This document shows positions 27,953-37,507 of a stretch of DNA of 64,000 nucleotides, piece after piece (the first letter of the stretch is position 1; every line of letters starts with the position of its first letter). Source of the DNA: Desulfobulbaceae bacterium DB1 (GTDB taxonomy: Bacteria > Desulfobacterota > Desulfobulbia > Desulfobulbales > SURF-16); NCBI GenBank assembly GCA_001914235.1, contig MQUF01000020.1, positions 55,450 to 119,449 of the forward strand, given 5' to 3'. The position numbers were made by a program, and so were the translations under genes. The notes under the pieces are model-generated. The model did not search any database. It saw only the letters and a list, made by a program, of their open reading frames with translations, and was not told the DNA's origin.

Positions 27953-29410
27953 ATGATTCCTCATCAATCGCCCATTCAGGAAAAAGAATATCAGCCCGAG
28001 CTTCTGCGAGCCATCGCCTCCCTTGCCGCCCGCTATCAAGTAGAGCTTTATGTCGTGGGCGGCACGGTGCGTGACCGGCTGACCGGAGTTGCGGCGCGGG
28101 ACCTTGATCTCGCCGTCTCGGGCCGCGCCCTGGAATTTGCCCGTCAGCTGGCCGGGGAAACCGGGGGCACTTTTGTCCTGCTTGATGCGAAGGAAGAAAC
28201 GGCCAGGGTTGTCCTGCATGGTTTTGTGGTCGATATCGCCGGTTTCCGGCAAGGGGCTGTTGATATCAGGCATGATCTGGTAAAACGTGATTTTACCATC
28301 AATTCCCTGGCCGTGCCTTTCGGGGTCGATCTGCCGGTTGTTTTGCCTTCCTCAACAGTGATTGATCCGACCGGCGGACTTGATGACATCCGGAAGAAAA
28401 CAATCCGGGCCCTGTCATCTGAAGCCTTTATCGACGATCCCCTGCGCCTGCTGCGCGCCTTCCGTTTTTTTGCCGAAACCGGATTCCGGATTGAGGAGCA
28501 GACCCTCCGGTGGATCGAAAAATATCGTGACCTGCTGGCAGGGGTGGCCCCGGAACGAATCGCCTGCGAGCTTGATTGCCTGATGGCAAGCGGGCGGTCC
28601 TTTGCCGCGGTCGGTCTGCTGAAGGAAACGGGCCTGCTTGGGGTCATTTTGCCTGAGCTGCTGCAAGGCGAGGGGGTCGACCAGCCGTCCAGCCATCATC
28701 TTGACGTTTTTGCCCATAATCTTGAAGCCCTGAAGTGGATGGAGAAAATTGTCGAGCAGCCCGGCGCTTTTTATCCCAGCCACGCAACGGAGCTGGAAAC
28801 CTATCTTGCGATAGACGGGAAAAAAACGCGGCTGCAATGGGCGGCGCTTTTTCATGATTTGGGGAAACCGGCCGCCGTCAGGGTTGTCGACGACCGCATA
28901 ACTTTTTACAACCATGACCGGCTGGGGGCCGACCTGTTTTTGTCCGTAGCCGCAAGGTTGCGCTGGAGCAGGCAAAAGCGTGATGACGTGGCCCGTCTCA
29001 TTTCCCTCCATATGTGGCCCTTCCATTTATGTAATGTCCGGAGGAAAAATGATGTCACGCCGCGATCCTGCCTGAAACTGTATAAAGCCGCGGGACAGGA
29101 TCTGCCCGGGCTTTTTCTGCTGGCCATGGCGGACAGTCTGGCCGGACAGGGGCCGGGAAAGCCGCCCGGTATGGAAAAGGAGCTTGCCGGACTGTTCGAC
29201 CGGGTTCATGATGTCTGCCGCAAGCAGGTTGAACCGGTCCTGGCCGGTCCGCCGCTGCTCACCGGCAGCGATTTGATTGCCGTGGGACTCGTGCCGGGGC
29301 CGTTTTTCAAGGATATTCTCGGCGAGGCGGAGAAGGCCCAGGTGGAGGGAACGATACGAGACCGTTCCCAAGCCCTGGCCTGGTTGCGTGATATTTTGTC
29401 TTCCCGTTGA
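27953..29410 (+). CDS. tRNA nucleotidyltransferase / poly(A) polymerase family protein with HD domain
   Basis: 485 aa from the ATG at 27953; the frame is open 96 bp further upstream but without conserved residues. The class II nucleotidyltransferase head is clear: V-V-G-G-T-V-R-D-R-L, the catalytic R-D-L-D-L-A-V, and K-R-D-F-T-I-N-S-L-A. The C-terminal part has an HD phosphohydrolase block with F-H-D-L-G-K-P. Together these indicate a CCA-adding enzyme with phosphatase/phosphodiesterase domain, or a poly(A) polymerase; sequence alone does not separate them. It stands as a single gene before glycogen phosphorylase. Confidence 0.87.
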   Translation: MIPHQSPIQEKEYQPELLRAIASLAARYQVELYVVGGTVRDRLTGVAARDLDLAVSGRALEFARQLAGETGGTFVLLDAKEETARVVLHGFVVDIAGFRQGAVDIRHDLVKRDFTINSLAVPFGVDLPVVLPSSTVIDPTGGLDDIRKKTIRALSSEAFIDDPLRLLRAFRFFAETGFRIEEQTLRWIEKYRDLLAGVAPERIACELDCLMASGRSFAAVGLLKETGLLGVILPELLQGEGVDQPSSHHLDVFAHNLEALKWMEKIVEQPGAFYPSHATELETYLAIDGKKTRLQWAALFHDLGKPAAVRVVDDRITFYNHDRLGADLFLSVAARLRWSRQKRDDVARLISLHMWPFHLCNVRRKNDVTPRSCLKLYKAAGQDLPGLFLLAMADSLAGQGPGKPPGMEKELAGLFDRVHDVCRKQVEPVLAGPPLLTGSDLIAVGLVPGPFFKDILGEAEKAQVEGTIRDRSQALAWLRDILSSR

Positions 29411-29563
29411 ATTTATTTGATTTTTTTTGATCCGCCGGTGTAGGCTTGTGGGAGAAATTTTTTGTTGCGGGGAATTGGGCAACAACAGCGTGAAGCGAAT
29501 GCAGGGCAAGAAAAATGAATTCTTCCCCCTGTTTTTTAATAATCAGATAAACGGTTTGAGCAT

Positions 29564-32050
29564 ATGACAACTGCAGAGAACAGCGGCACGGACACCAGTG
29601 CCTATTCGACGATTTTTGGTTTGAAGAATGCTGAACAGTTCAAGCAACGGATCCAGCATCATCTGATGAGCTTTCAGGGGCGTGATCCCATGCGGGCCGG
29701 TCCCCGGGACGTTACCAAGGCACTTTCCTACGCCCTGCGGGATGTGCTGGTGGAAAAATGGATTGCCACTCAGAAAAATTTTTATACCACAAGGAAAAAA
29801 CGCGTTTATTACCTTTCCCTGGAATTTCTCGTGGGCCGTTCTCTCGGCAATGCACTGGTTAACATGGGGCTCTTGGGCGAGGTCAGCAAGGCGCTGGAAC
29901 AGCTTGGTTATGATCTTGAGGAAATCAGGGAAACCGAAGAGGATGCCGCATTGGGCAACGGCGGTCTCGGCCGTCTGGCCGCTTGTTTTCTTGATTCCAT
30001 CGCCACCTTGAAAATTCCCGCCTACGGCTATGGAATCCGCTATGAATACGGGCTTTTTTATCAGAAGCTGATCAACGGCTATCAGGTGGAAACGCCGGAC
30101 AACTGGCTGCGTTATGGAACGCCCTGGGAGTTTGAACGCGCCTCCTATGTGTTTCCGGTCCAGTTTTACGGCAAGGTCAACAGTTACGTCGATAAAAACG
30201 GTTTTTATCGCTCCGAATGGGTGGAAACCGATGACGTGACCGCCATGGCCTGCGATATCCTGGTGCCCGGCTTTAAAAATGATCATGTCATCAATATGCG
30301 GCTCTGGACGGCCCGAGCTTCCCGTGAGCTTGATCTCGGTTTTTTTAATGCCGGCGATTACATCGGCGCGGTGCAAAGCAAGGTGCGATCGGAAACGATT
30401 TCCAAAGTTCTCTACCCCTCGGATGATATCCGCGAAGGTCAGGAATTGCGGCTCAAACAGCAATATTTCTTTGTTTCCGCCACCTTCCAGGACATCATGA
30501 GGCGATATAAGAAAAAGAATATCTCCTTTGATCATTTCAGTAACGAAATCGCCGTGCAGTTGAACGACACCCATCCGGCCATCGCCATCCCGGAACTGAT
30601 GCGTATTTTGATTGATCTTGAAGGGTTGAACTGGGAAAAGGCCTGGGACATCAGCACAAGGACATTTGCCTATACGAATCATACCCTGATGCCGGAAGCG
30701 CTGGAAACCTGGCCGGTGGATCTGCTCGGTCGTGTTTTGCCGCGCCACCTGCAGATCATCTATGAAATCAATCGGCGTTTTCTCGAACAGGTTGAACAGA
30801 AATATCCGGGCGACACGGACAAGTTGCGCGGTATGTCCATTATCGCCGAGGGAGAGGTCAAGCGGGTGCGCATGGCCCATCTGGCCATCATCGGCAGTCA
30901 TTCGGTCAACGGAGTGGCCGAGCTGCACACCCAGCTTCTCAAAACCAGGATCTTCAATGATTTTCATCAATTCTATCCGGGGAAATTCAACAATAAGACA
31001 AACGGCATCACCCCCCGCCGCTGGCTGCTCAAATGCAATCCCGGGCTCGCCCGTCTCATCTCGGGGAAAATCGGCTCAGACTGGGTGACCGACCTTGACC
31101 GGCTGAGGGAGTTGGAAAAATGGGCCGGGGATGCCGCTTTTCAGAAGAAATGGCGGGAAATTAAGCGCGATAATAAAAAACGGCTGGCACGTTTGATCGA
31201 AGAGGTTTGCCTGATTCGCGTCAATACGGACACTATGTTTGATGTGCAGGTGAAGCGCATCCATGAATACAAGCGGCAGCTGTTGAATGCCTTGCATGTT
31301 GTTTCCCTTTATCACCGCATTGTCAATGAGCCCGGACTTTCCATAACCCCGCGGACCATTATTTTTGCCGGCAAGGCGGCGCCGTCCTATCAAAAGGCCA
31401 AACTTGTCATCAAGCTGATAAATTCCATCGGCGAGGTGGTGAACAGTGATCCGCGGGTCGGCGGGAAACTCAAGGTGGTCTTTATCCCGAACTATAATGT
31501 CTCCCTTGCTGAAAAGATTATTCCCGCCGCCGACCTTTCCGAACAGATCTCCACCGCCGGCACCGAGGCTTCGGGAACCGGCAACATGAAATTTGCCTTA
31601 AACGGCGCGCTCACGGTGGGCACCCTTGACGGCGCGAACATCGAAATACTTGAAGAGGTCGGTCGGGAAAACATCTTTATCTTCGGCATGACCGCGGACG
31701 AGGCTGAATACGAGAAACAGCACAAAAGCAGATCACCTCGGAGCATCTATGAAAAAAGTCCGGTGGTGAAGCGAATAGTTGACAGTATCGGGGATGGTAT
31801 GTTCAGTTATGGGGATCGGGAAATTTTCCGCCCCATCGTCAATGATCTCATGAATGAAAATGATCCCTACCTGCTGCTGCAGGATCTGGAATCCTACATC
31901 GACTGCCAGGAGAAGATAAGCGCTGTTTACCGTGACAAAAAGCTGTGGACGGAGAAATCGATCTTGAACGTGGCGCGAATGGGGAAATTTTCCAGCGATA
32001 GAACCATCAAGGAGTATGCCCGCGATATTTGGGATATCAAAGATGTCTGA
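29564..32050 (+). CDS. glgP: Glycogen/maltodextrin phosphorylase
   Basis: 828 aa, the full family length. It releases glucose 1-phosphate from alpha-1,4-glucans using pyridoxal phosphate. The cofactor Lys lies in E-A-S-G-T-G-N-M-K-F-A-L-N-G near residue 675; Y-L-S-L-E-F-L-V-G-R, A-A-L-G-N-G-G-L-G-R-L-A-A-C-F and L-N-D-T-H-P-A-I-A-I-P-E-L are also canonical. The start ATG at 29564 is preceded by a weak site only. It is followed by a hairpin and 164 bp before the ExeA-like gene, so it is probably monocistronic. Glycogen use matches the fermentative/glycolytic genes nearby (pyk). Confidence 0.95.
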   Translation: MTTAENSGTDTSAYSTIFGLKNAEQFKQRIQHHLMSFQGRDPMRAGPRDVTKALSYALRDVLVEKWIATQKNFYTTRKKRVYYLSLEFLVGRSLGNALVNMGLLGEVSKALEQLGYDLEEIRETEEDAALGNGGLGRLAACFLDSIATLKIPAYGYGIRYEYGLFYQKLINGYQVETPDNWLRYGTPWEFERASYVFPVQFYGKVNSYVDKNGFYRSEWVETDDVTAMACDILVPGFKNDHVINMRLWTARASRELDLGFFNAGDYIGAVQSKVRSETISKVLYPSDDIREGQELRLKQQYFFVSATFQDIMRRYKKKNISFDHFSNEIAVQLNDTHPAIAIPELMRILIDLEGLNWEKAWDISTRTFAYTNHTLMPEALETWPVDLLGRVLPRHLQIIYEINRRFLEQVEQKYPGDTDKLRGMSIIAEGEVKRVRMAHLAIIGSHSVNGVAELHTQLLKTRIFNDFHQFYPGKFNNKTNGITPRRWLLKCNPGLARLISGKIGSDWVTDLDRLRELEKWAGDAAFQKKWREIKRDNKKRLARLIEEVCLIRVNTDTMFDVQVKRIHEYKRQLLNALHVVSLYHRIVNEPGLSITPRTIIFAGKAAPSYQKAKLVIKLINSIGEVVNSDPRVGGKLKVVFIPNYNVSLAEKIIPAADLSEQISTAGTEASGTGNMKFALNGALTVGTLDGANIEILEEVGRENIFIFGMTADEAEYEKQHKSRSPRSIYEKSPVVKRIVDSIGDGMFSYGDREIFRPIVNDLMNENDPYLLLQDLESYIDCQEKISAVYRDKKLWTEKSILNVARMGKFSSDRTIKEYARDIWDIKDV

Positions 32051-32055
32051 ATTCC

Positions 32056-32079
32056 GGGGGGCCGCTGAAACAGCTCCCC
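32056..32079 (+). terminator. Probable terminator of the glycogen phosphorylase gene
   Basis: GGGG/CCCC outer and GCTG/CAGC inner arms close a 3-base loop just 6 bp after the stop codon; a T-rich tract (ttgcgttgttttcttg) follows. The stem has an asymmetric bulge, so strength is moderate. Confidence 0.45.
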
Positions 32080-32214
32080 TTGCGTTGTTTTCTTGAATTT
32101 CCCGGTCAAGCCGGTTGAGCGTCTCTTCCGGCTGCGTCAGTACGGGCACCGTATAAAAATGAAAAGATCTTTCATGCCTGCTGATGAAAGTGATGAAAAT
32201 AAAGTGATAATCAT

Positions 32215-33288
32215 ATGTACCGATCCTTCTACAATCTCAAGGAAAAACCCTTTCAGATAACAACCGATTCCCGCTTTCTCTGGCTTGGAGAAAAACACAA
32301 GGAGGCATTTGCCACGCTTAAGTACGGTGTGCTTGACGACAAAGGCTTTCTCCTCCTCACCGGAGATGTGGGCACCGGAAAAACTACGCTCATCAATGCG
32401 CTGATTAAAAGCCTCGGTTCCCAGGTTCTGCTGGCGAAAATTCCTGATCCCAAACTCGAGGTGATGGATTTTTATCGCTATATCGCCAATGCCTTTTTCA
32501 TTAAAAAACCGTTTCAATCAAAAGGTGAATTCCTTTTGCTTTTTACCGAATTTCTGGAACGGGCGCATGAAGCGGGCAGGCAGGTATTGCTCATTGCCGA
32601 TGAGGCCCAGCGTTTAAGCGACGATCTGCTTGAAGAGATCAGGCACCTGTCCAATATTGAAAAAGAGCATGCCAAACTGCTCAATATCTTTTTTGTCGGT
32701 CAAAGTGAATTCAACAATATCCTGCTGGAAAAGAAAAATAAGGCCATCAGACAAAGAATTACCATCAATTACCGCCTCGAACCTCTGACCGAAATGGAAA
32801 CCGGGGCATACATCCTCCATCGTCTCCAGGTCGTCGGTTCCAAGTCGGAAATTTTCAACCCGGAAGCAGTGCATGAAATTTTTCTTTTTTCTCAAGGTGC
32901 ACCGCGCCTGATAAACATTATCTGCGACAGGGCCTTGCTCACCGGTTTTGTCGAGGGGAAAAAGAAAATCGGTCCGGAGGTCATACAGGAGTGCGCCGCC
33001 GAGTTACGGATTACTCCCTATATTGACGAGGATGAGCAGGCGCGGGCTGCGCAGCCCCGGAAAACGGCAGCTGAAAAAAGCGTCTCGCCTGTCAATGGTG
33101 GAGAAAAGAGCTCCCCTGTTGCCGCCAACAACCATGTCCCGCAGAATGAAAAACAGGAAGAGGTCGCACTCGATCTTTCCGATGTCAGGAAAAAAAAGGG
33201 AGGAATGTGGGGGATTTTTCTGGTTTATTTCCTTCTGGTGATCCTTATCGGGGCCATATGCGCCTTTTTTTTCCTTTCTCCCCTTTGA
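32215..33288 (+). CDS. ExeA/GspA-like AAA ATPase with C-terminal membrane helix
   Basis: 357 aa. The N-terminus Y-x-x-F-Y-N-L-K-E-K-P-F-Q-I-T-T-D matches the ExeA/GspA family start, followed by Walker A G-D-V-G-T-G-K-T-T-L and Walker B L-L-I-A-D-E-A-Q. After a Pro/Lys-rich linker (about 265-325) a single hydrophobic helix lies near residues 332-356 at the very end. ExeA-type ATPases remodel peptidoglycan for secretin assembly in type II secretion, but a secretion cluster is not present. The C-terminal helix suggests a membrane-anchored variant. Confidence 0.85.
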   Translation: MYRSFYNLKEKPFQITTDSRFLWLGEKHKEAFATLKYGVLDDKGFLLLTGDVGTGKTTLINALIKSLGSQVLLAKIPDPKLEVMDFYRYIANAFFIKKPFQSKGEFLLLFTEFLERAHEAGRQVLLIADEAQRLSDDLLEEIRHLSNIEKEHAKLLNIFFVGQSEFNNILLEKKNKAIRQRITINYRLEPLTEMETGAYILHRLQVVGSKSEIFNPEAVHEIFLFSQGAPRLINIICDRALLTGFVEGKKKIGPEVIQECAAELRITPYIDEDEQARAAQPRKTAAEKSVSPVNGGEKSSPVAANNHVPQNEKQEEVALDLSDVRKKKGGMWGIFLVYFLLVILIGAICAFFFLSPL

Positions 33289-33434
33289 GAAATGACCAAA
33301 GAGCAAACCTTATCAAACGATAAACAGTGTGATTGGGGAAAAGTCGGCGGCATCGGTGAATGCGCATCCGTCCCCGAGTTTCCGAGCTCCCCGGCGAAAG
33401 AGGAGGGGCTTGCCGCATTTTCAGGAGAATATCA

Positions 33435-34322
33435 ATGGGCATACGCGCGCGCGTTATTTTGATGATGGGCATTTTCAGTCTCCTTGCCACCATGGTCACC
33501 GGTTTGGCAAGCTATAAGCTCACCGAGCGCAATGCGGTGATGGAGGCGAAAAACAAGGGGCAGCTTCTTTTCAACTATATCATTGCCTCCCGTACGTATT
33601 TCAAGACGCAGCAACGTGACCTTGTCATGGAGTTGGTGGAGGAAAATCGCTTTTATCCGGAATTGATGTCGGGTTTTGTGGTGAGCAGGGGAGTTTGGGA
33701 CATTTTCAAGCAAAAAAACACGGGCTATCAATTCAAGCAGGCAACCCTTGATCCCCTTTATCAGGCAAACAAAGCAGACAGCGATGAGGTGAAGATGATT
33801 TCCGCTTTTCGCCGGGACGCCGGGTTGGAAAAGCAGGAGGGCATCATCGACAAACAGGGCGAGAAGTATTTTTATCTGGCGTATCCCATCAGAGTCGACG
33901 GCAAGGGATGCCTGCGCTGTCATGGAGAGCCGGCCGATGCGCCCAGGGACCAGATTGAGATTTACGGCACGGCAAATGGATATCACTGGCAACTTGGGGA
34001 TACCGTTTCCGCCTATGTTGTTTATGTGTCGATTCAAGACGCCCTTGCCGCGGCAAAAAGATCGGCGGGCATTCTGTTTCTCATTGGTCTCGGCTGTTTC
34101 TTTATCGCGCTGCTTTCCCTGGTCCTTTTTCTGGACCGCCGGGTGATTCAACCGATCGAGTATCTCAGCGACCGGGTTGAGGAGATAGGTCAGGGAAAAA
34201 ATTTGCATGAGAGTTTCAAACATGAAACAGATGACGAGATAGGCATTCTGGCACGGGCAATTGAACATCTCTGGCGCGCCATGGTGAAAAAACAACAGGG
34301 TGGGGCAAATGATGCAAAGTAA
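33435..34322 (+). CDS. Tll0287-like haem-binding (DUF3365) sensor with HAMP domain
   Basis: 295 aa from the ATG at 33435, with AGGAG 7 bp upstream; the 25 residues of open frame further upstream are not conserved. A first membrane helix (about residues 3-25) and a second (about 210-235) flank a periplasmic domain with C-L-R-C-H-G-E-P, a c-type haem site typical of DUF3365. A HAMP-like region follows (R-R-V-I-Q-P-I-E-Y-L-S-D-R-V-E-E-I). No kinase or GGDEF output domain is attached, so it may act on a separate partner. It is followed by the OmpA-like gene with overlap. Confidence 0.8.
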   Translation: MGIRARVILMMGIFSLLATMVTGLASYKLTERNAVMEAKNKGQLLFNYIIASRTYFKTQQRDLVMELVEENRFYPELMSGFVVSRGVWDIFKQKNTGYQFKQATLDPLYQANKADSDEVKMISAFRRDAGLEKQEGIIDKQGEKYFYLAYPIRVDGKGCLRCHGEPADAPRDQIEIYGTANGYHWQLGDTVSAYVVYVSIQDALAAAKRSAGILFLIGLGCFFIALLSLVLFLDRRVIQPIEYLSDRVEEIGQGKNLHESFKHETDDEIGILARAIEHLWRAMVKKQQGGANDAK

Positions 34323-35301
34323 AAAATATATTATTTTCCCCGGCCTTCTTTCGTTCTTTTCCTGTTTGACCGTTGCCGTTTCCCTTGCCGCTGCTGAAGA
34401 TTGCGGCAGACAACTGGAGGAGTTGAGCCGGATAACGGGGTTGCTTGAGCGGCAAAACTTTCTGGAAAAAGCGATCGTCCTGTGCCCGGATGATTATCAG
34501 ATGAATTATTTCTATGCCTATAATCTGGAGAGGCTGCGGAAATACGAGGAATCACTGGTTTATTATCGGAAGTCGGTGCAGCTTAACCCTGATTTTGCCA
34601 AAAGCTATGTCGGCATGGGCGATGTCTATCTGGTGCTGAAGAACAACAAAGAGGCGGTTCATGCCTTGAAAAAAGCGATTTCGCTTGATGCGGAAAATAT
34701 CCTGGCGCAACGGTTGTATGCAAAGGCGATTCAGCCGATAAAAAACGACCCGGCCGGCATGCCGGATAAGGTGGACAAACAACCGACAGAGGCGCGCCGG
34801 GATTCTGTCCCCCCGGTAAAAACAGACATCCCGGAAGTGGCGACCGAAAAACCATCCGACCTTGCCGCGCCGGCGGCTGCGGTCCCGCCCCCGGCTGAAA
34901 CCGCCGAGGGTCAGGACATGACGGCGGAGGGGTTTGCCCGGGACCTGAAGTCGGGCGAAGTTGGTTTGCCGGTTCGTTTTTTGATAAGTTCCGGAGAGCT
35001 TAGCGACGAGGCGAAGGAAATGCTGGACCGCGTGGTCTGCAAGGCATTACAGGGCGCCGAACTGCGGGATAGTCGTTTTGAAATCGCCGGGCATACCGAT
35101 GACAGCGGTACCGTTGCCCACAATATGTGGTTGTCTCAAATCCGCGCCGAAAAGGTTCGCGACTATCTGGTGGAAAAGTGCGGTACGGCCCGGCAGAGGT
35201 TCACTGTGGCCTATTTCGGACAAAGCAAACCAAAAGTCCCGAATACCACCCGAGAAAACCGCGGACAAAACAGAAGGGTGGAGATCAGGCGGCTTGAATA
35301 A
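34309..35301 (+). CDS. TPR-repeat OmpA-family envelope protein
   Basis: 330 aa from the ATG at 34309 (preceded by AGGGTGGGG); the frame starts inside the HAMP gene, overlapping by 14 bp. A signal sequence (F-P-G-L-L-S-F-F-S-C-L-T-V-A-V-S-L-A-A-A) is followed by two TPR-like repeats (about 55-125), a Pro/Ala-rich linker, and a C-terminal OmpA/MotB peptidoglycan-binding domain with I-A-G-H-T-D-D-S-G-T and R-A-E-K-V-R-D-Y-L. It is expected to sit in the outer membrane or periplasm and grip peptidoglycan. The ExeA / haem sensor / OmpA order looks like one envelope module. Confidence 0.85.
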   Translation: MMQSKKYIIFPGLLSFFSCLTVAVSLAAAEDCGRQLEELSRITGLLERQNFLEKAIVLCPDDYQMNYFYAYNLERLRKYEESLVYYRKSVQLNPDFAKSYVGMGDVYLVLKNNKEAVHALKKAISLDAENILAQRLYAKAIQPIKNDPAGMPDKVDKQPTEARRDSVPPVKTDIPEVATEKPSDLAAPAAAVPPPAETAEGQDMTAEGFARDLKSGEVGLPVRFLISSGELSDEAKEMLDRVVCKALQGAELRDSRFEIAGHTDDSGTVAHNMWLSQIRAEKVRDYLVEKCGTARQRFTVAYFGQSKPKVPNTTRENRGQNRRVEIRRLE

Positions 35302-35422
35302 ACGGGTAATTTTTTTTGATTGCCATTCTTCCTCCGGCGATGGCATCCGGCACATTCCGCGGCAAACCGCTGCCGTGAAAAGCGGAGCCGAAACCCTTTC
35401 CCCCCCTGCCTTTTTTTCTTTT

Positions 35423-35456
35423 CTTCATCTTTTCTTCACGTTTCAGATGGTATAAA
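35423..35456 (+). promoter_or_regulatory. Direct-repeat regulator box and -10 of the sulfatase/two-component operon
   Basis: CTTCAT (35423-35428) and CTTCAC (35434-35439) are direct repeats 11 bp apart (5-bp spacer CTTTT). TATAAA at 35451-35456 begins 11 bp after the second repeat. Hexamer repeats with 5-bp spacers overlapping the -35 position are the usual binding format of OmpR/PmrA-type regulators. The same box occurs on the - strand near 44439-44455. Confidence 0.6.
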
Positions 35457-35586
35457 TCAGGATTGACCGAAACGTTGTCCGTCCGAGGTCCGGTTCTGCG
35501 GCCATTGCTGAAATTTGTTTTTTGAATTATATTTTCACCTGAATGTTTTCCACCTGTTTTTTTTCATTTTCCATCAAGGTATATGC

Positions 35587-37503
35587 ATGAAATCCGCTTT
35601 CAACATCGAAGACCGCTCAAAAGTCCTGCGTTTTTATTTTTTCAGCACATTTATTGTCGTGCTTGTTCTTTGCTCAGGCTATCTTCGCCAGATCGACCTG
35701 GTTGATCCGTGGACTATTTCTTTTTCTTTGTTTGCCTATGTCTCCTACGGCGCTTTTTATCTTCTGCCGTCGGCCCTGCTGACCTGCTTCGCCAACTGGT
35801 TTCTGGCAAAATGGGACAGCCGGAAACGAACTGTTTCCCGCTGGTCGCGGCATACCGTTTATGCCGTTGCGGTGCTCACCACCTCGGCCACGACCGTTGT
35901 TTTGTTTGCCGATCAGGTGATATTCGGCTTTTTCGGATTCCACATCAATGGCTTTGTCTGGAATCTCGTTTCAACTCCCGGCGGCATCGAGTCCATGGGC
36001 GGGTCAGATACGTCAACCCTGACCTATTTCGCTATTGGAAGCGGCTTTGTCGTCCTGCAGATTGCCCTCATCGCCGGTATCCATCTCCTCTGGCGTCAAA
36101 AAAAGCTTTCCGGCACGGTCATGCCGTTTTTGACGAGGAAAAACTTTTTAATTGCAATAGCCTGCATGGCCACGGCCCAGAGCGTCATGTACGGCGTGAG
36201 CAATCTGCAGAACCGTCTTCCCGTTCTCAATGCAGCCTGGGTTTTCCCTTTGTACCAACCCTTGACCTTCAGAAGTCTGGCCAAGCGTTTCGGCGTCGAG
36301 GTGAAGAAAAGCCCTGATGTCACCCATGAGCAGAAAGGCGGGCGCCTCACCTATCCCCTTGTCGCCCTGCAGGTGACAAAACCGGAAAAACCATTCAATG
36401 TCGTCTGGCTTGTGGCCGAGTCATGGCGGGCGGATATGCTAAATGCGGAGGTTATGCCGGGCACATGGTCTTTTGCGGAGAAATCCCTCGTATTCAAAGA
36501 GCATTACAGTGGCGGGATCGGCACGCGCATGGGGATGTTCACCATGTTTTACGGCTTGTACGGCCCCTACTGGTTCCGTTTTCTCGACGAACGGCGCAGT
36601 CCGGTGCTGATGGACACCATCCTGCAACAGGGCTATCAGCTCAGTATGTATACCAGCGCCAAGTTTTCCTATCCGGAATTCGATAAAACCATTTTTGCCG
36701 GGGTAGCGGCGGAGTCCCTGCACGAAGCAAAGAAAGGCGCCGGTTGGGAGCGGGACCGGCAGAACGTGACGGACATGCTTTCATTTATCGAGGGCCGCGA
36801 TCCTTCCCGTCCCTTCATGACCTTCATGTTCTTTGAGTCTCCCCATGCCCGCTATTATTTTCCGCCGGAAGACGCCATCAGAAAAGAGTACCTGGCGGAT
36901 TTCAATTATGCGACCATGTCCCCTGAAAGAGACATGGATCTTATTTTCAACCGCTATATCAACTCATGCCATCATCTTGACTCACAGATTGCCCGCGTGC
37001 TTGATTCCCTGGAGCGTGAGGGTTTGCTGGATTCCACCATTGTGCTCATCACCGGTGACCATGGCGAGGAGTTTCTTGAAAAGGGGCATTGGGGCCATAA
37101 TTCCAATTTTACCGAGGAACAGCTTCGCGTCCCCCTGATTCTTCATATCCCCGGCCGCAATCATGAAAAGATCACCCGCATGACGTCCCATCTCGACATT
37201 GCTCCCACCGTGCTTGGCCTGCTCGGCATGGAAAGCCCGGCGGAAAAATACAGCCAGGGGCATGATCTTCTGTCCGGGCCGGAACGGCAATTCACCATTG
37301 CCGGCGACTGGTCGCGTATCAGTTATATCGACAAGGAGTTCAAGGCGGTTTTCCCCTTCAGCAACAAGGGACTGAGCCGAAGTCGTTTCACCACGAAAGA
37401 CGACAAGGAGCTTGCTGATCCGGATATTTTCTGGCGAGGCCATAAGGACGTTGTCGTCAACGCCATGAAGGAATTAAATACATTCCTGCAGCCCACAGAT
37501 TGA
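35587..37503 (+). CDS. PbgA/YejM-like sulfatase-fold inner-membrane protein (first copy)
   Basis: 638 aa from the ATG at 35587, preceded by AAGGT. Five hydrophobic segments occupy about residues 20-190, then a periplasmic alkaline-phosphatase-superfamily domain: V-V-W-L-V-A-E-S-W-R-A-D, a Thr in G-I-G-T-R-M-G-M-F at the nucleophile position, and V-L-I-T-G-D-H-G-E-E-F with G-H-W-G-H-N. The middle M-x-x-F-Y-G-L-Y-G segment recalls E. coli YejM/PbgA, which controls lipopolysaccharide synthesis. Unlike a pseudo-enzyme, the metal-ligand motifs appear intact. It is the first gene of an operon with a two-component system. Confidence 0.78.
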   Translation: MKSAFNIEDRSKVLRFYFFSTFIVVLVLCSGYLRQIDLVDPWTISFSLFAYVSYGAFYLLPSALLTCFANWFLAKWDSRKRTVSRWSRHTVYAVAVLTTSATTVVLFADQVIFGFFGFHINGFVWNLVSTPGGIESMGGSDTSTLTYFAIGSGFVVLQIALIAGIHLLWRQKKLSGTVMPFLTRKNFLIAIACMATAQSVMYGVSNLQNRLPVLNAAWVFPLYQPLTFRSLAKRFGVEVKKSPDVTHEQKGGRLTYPLVALQVTKPEKPFNVVWLVAESWRADMLNAEVMPGTWSFAEKSLVFKEHYSGGIGTRMGMFTMFYGLYGPYWFRFLDERRSPVLMDTILQQGYQLSMYTSAKFSYPEFDKTIFAGVAAESLHEAKKGAGWERDRQNVTDMLSFIEGRDPSRPFMTFMFFESPHARYYFPPEDAIRKEYLADFNYATMSPERDMDLIFNRYINSCHHLDSQIARVLDSLEREGLLDSTIVLITGDHGEEFLEKGHWGHNSNFTEEQLRVPLILHIPGRNHEKITRMTSHLDIAPTVLGLLGMESPAEKYSQGHDLLSGPERQFTIAGDWSRISYIDKEFKAVFPFSNKGLSRSRFTTKDDKELADPDIFWRGHKDVVVNAMKELNTFLQPTD

Positions 37504-37507
37504 CAAG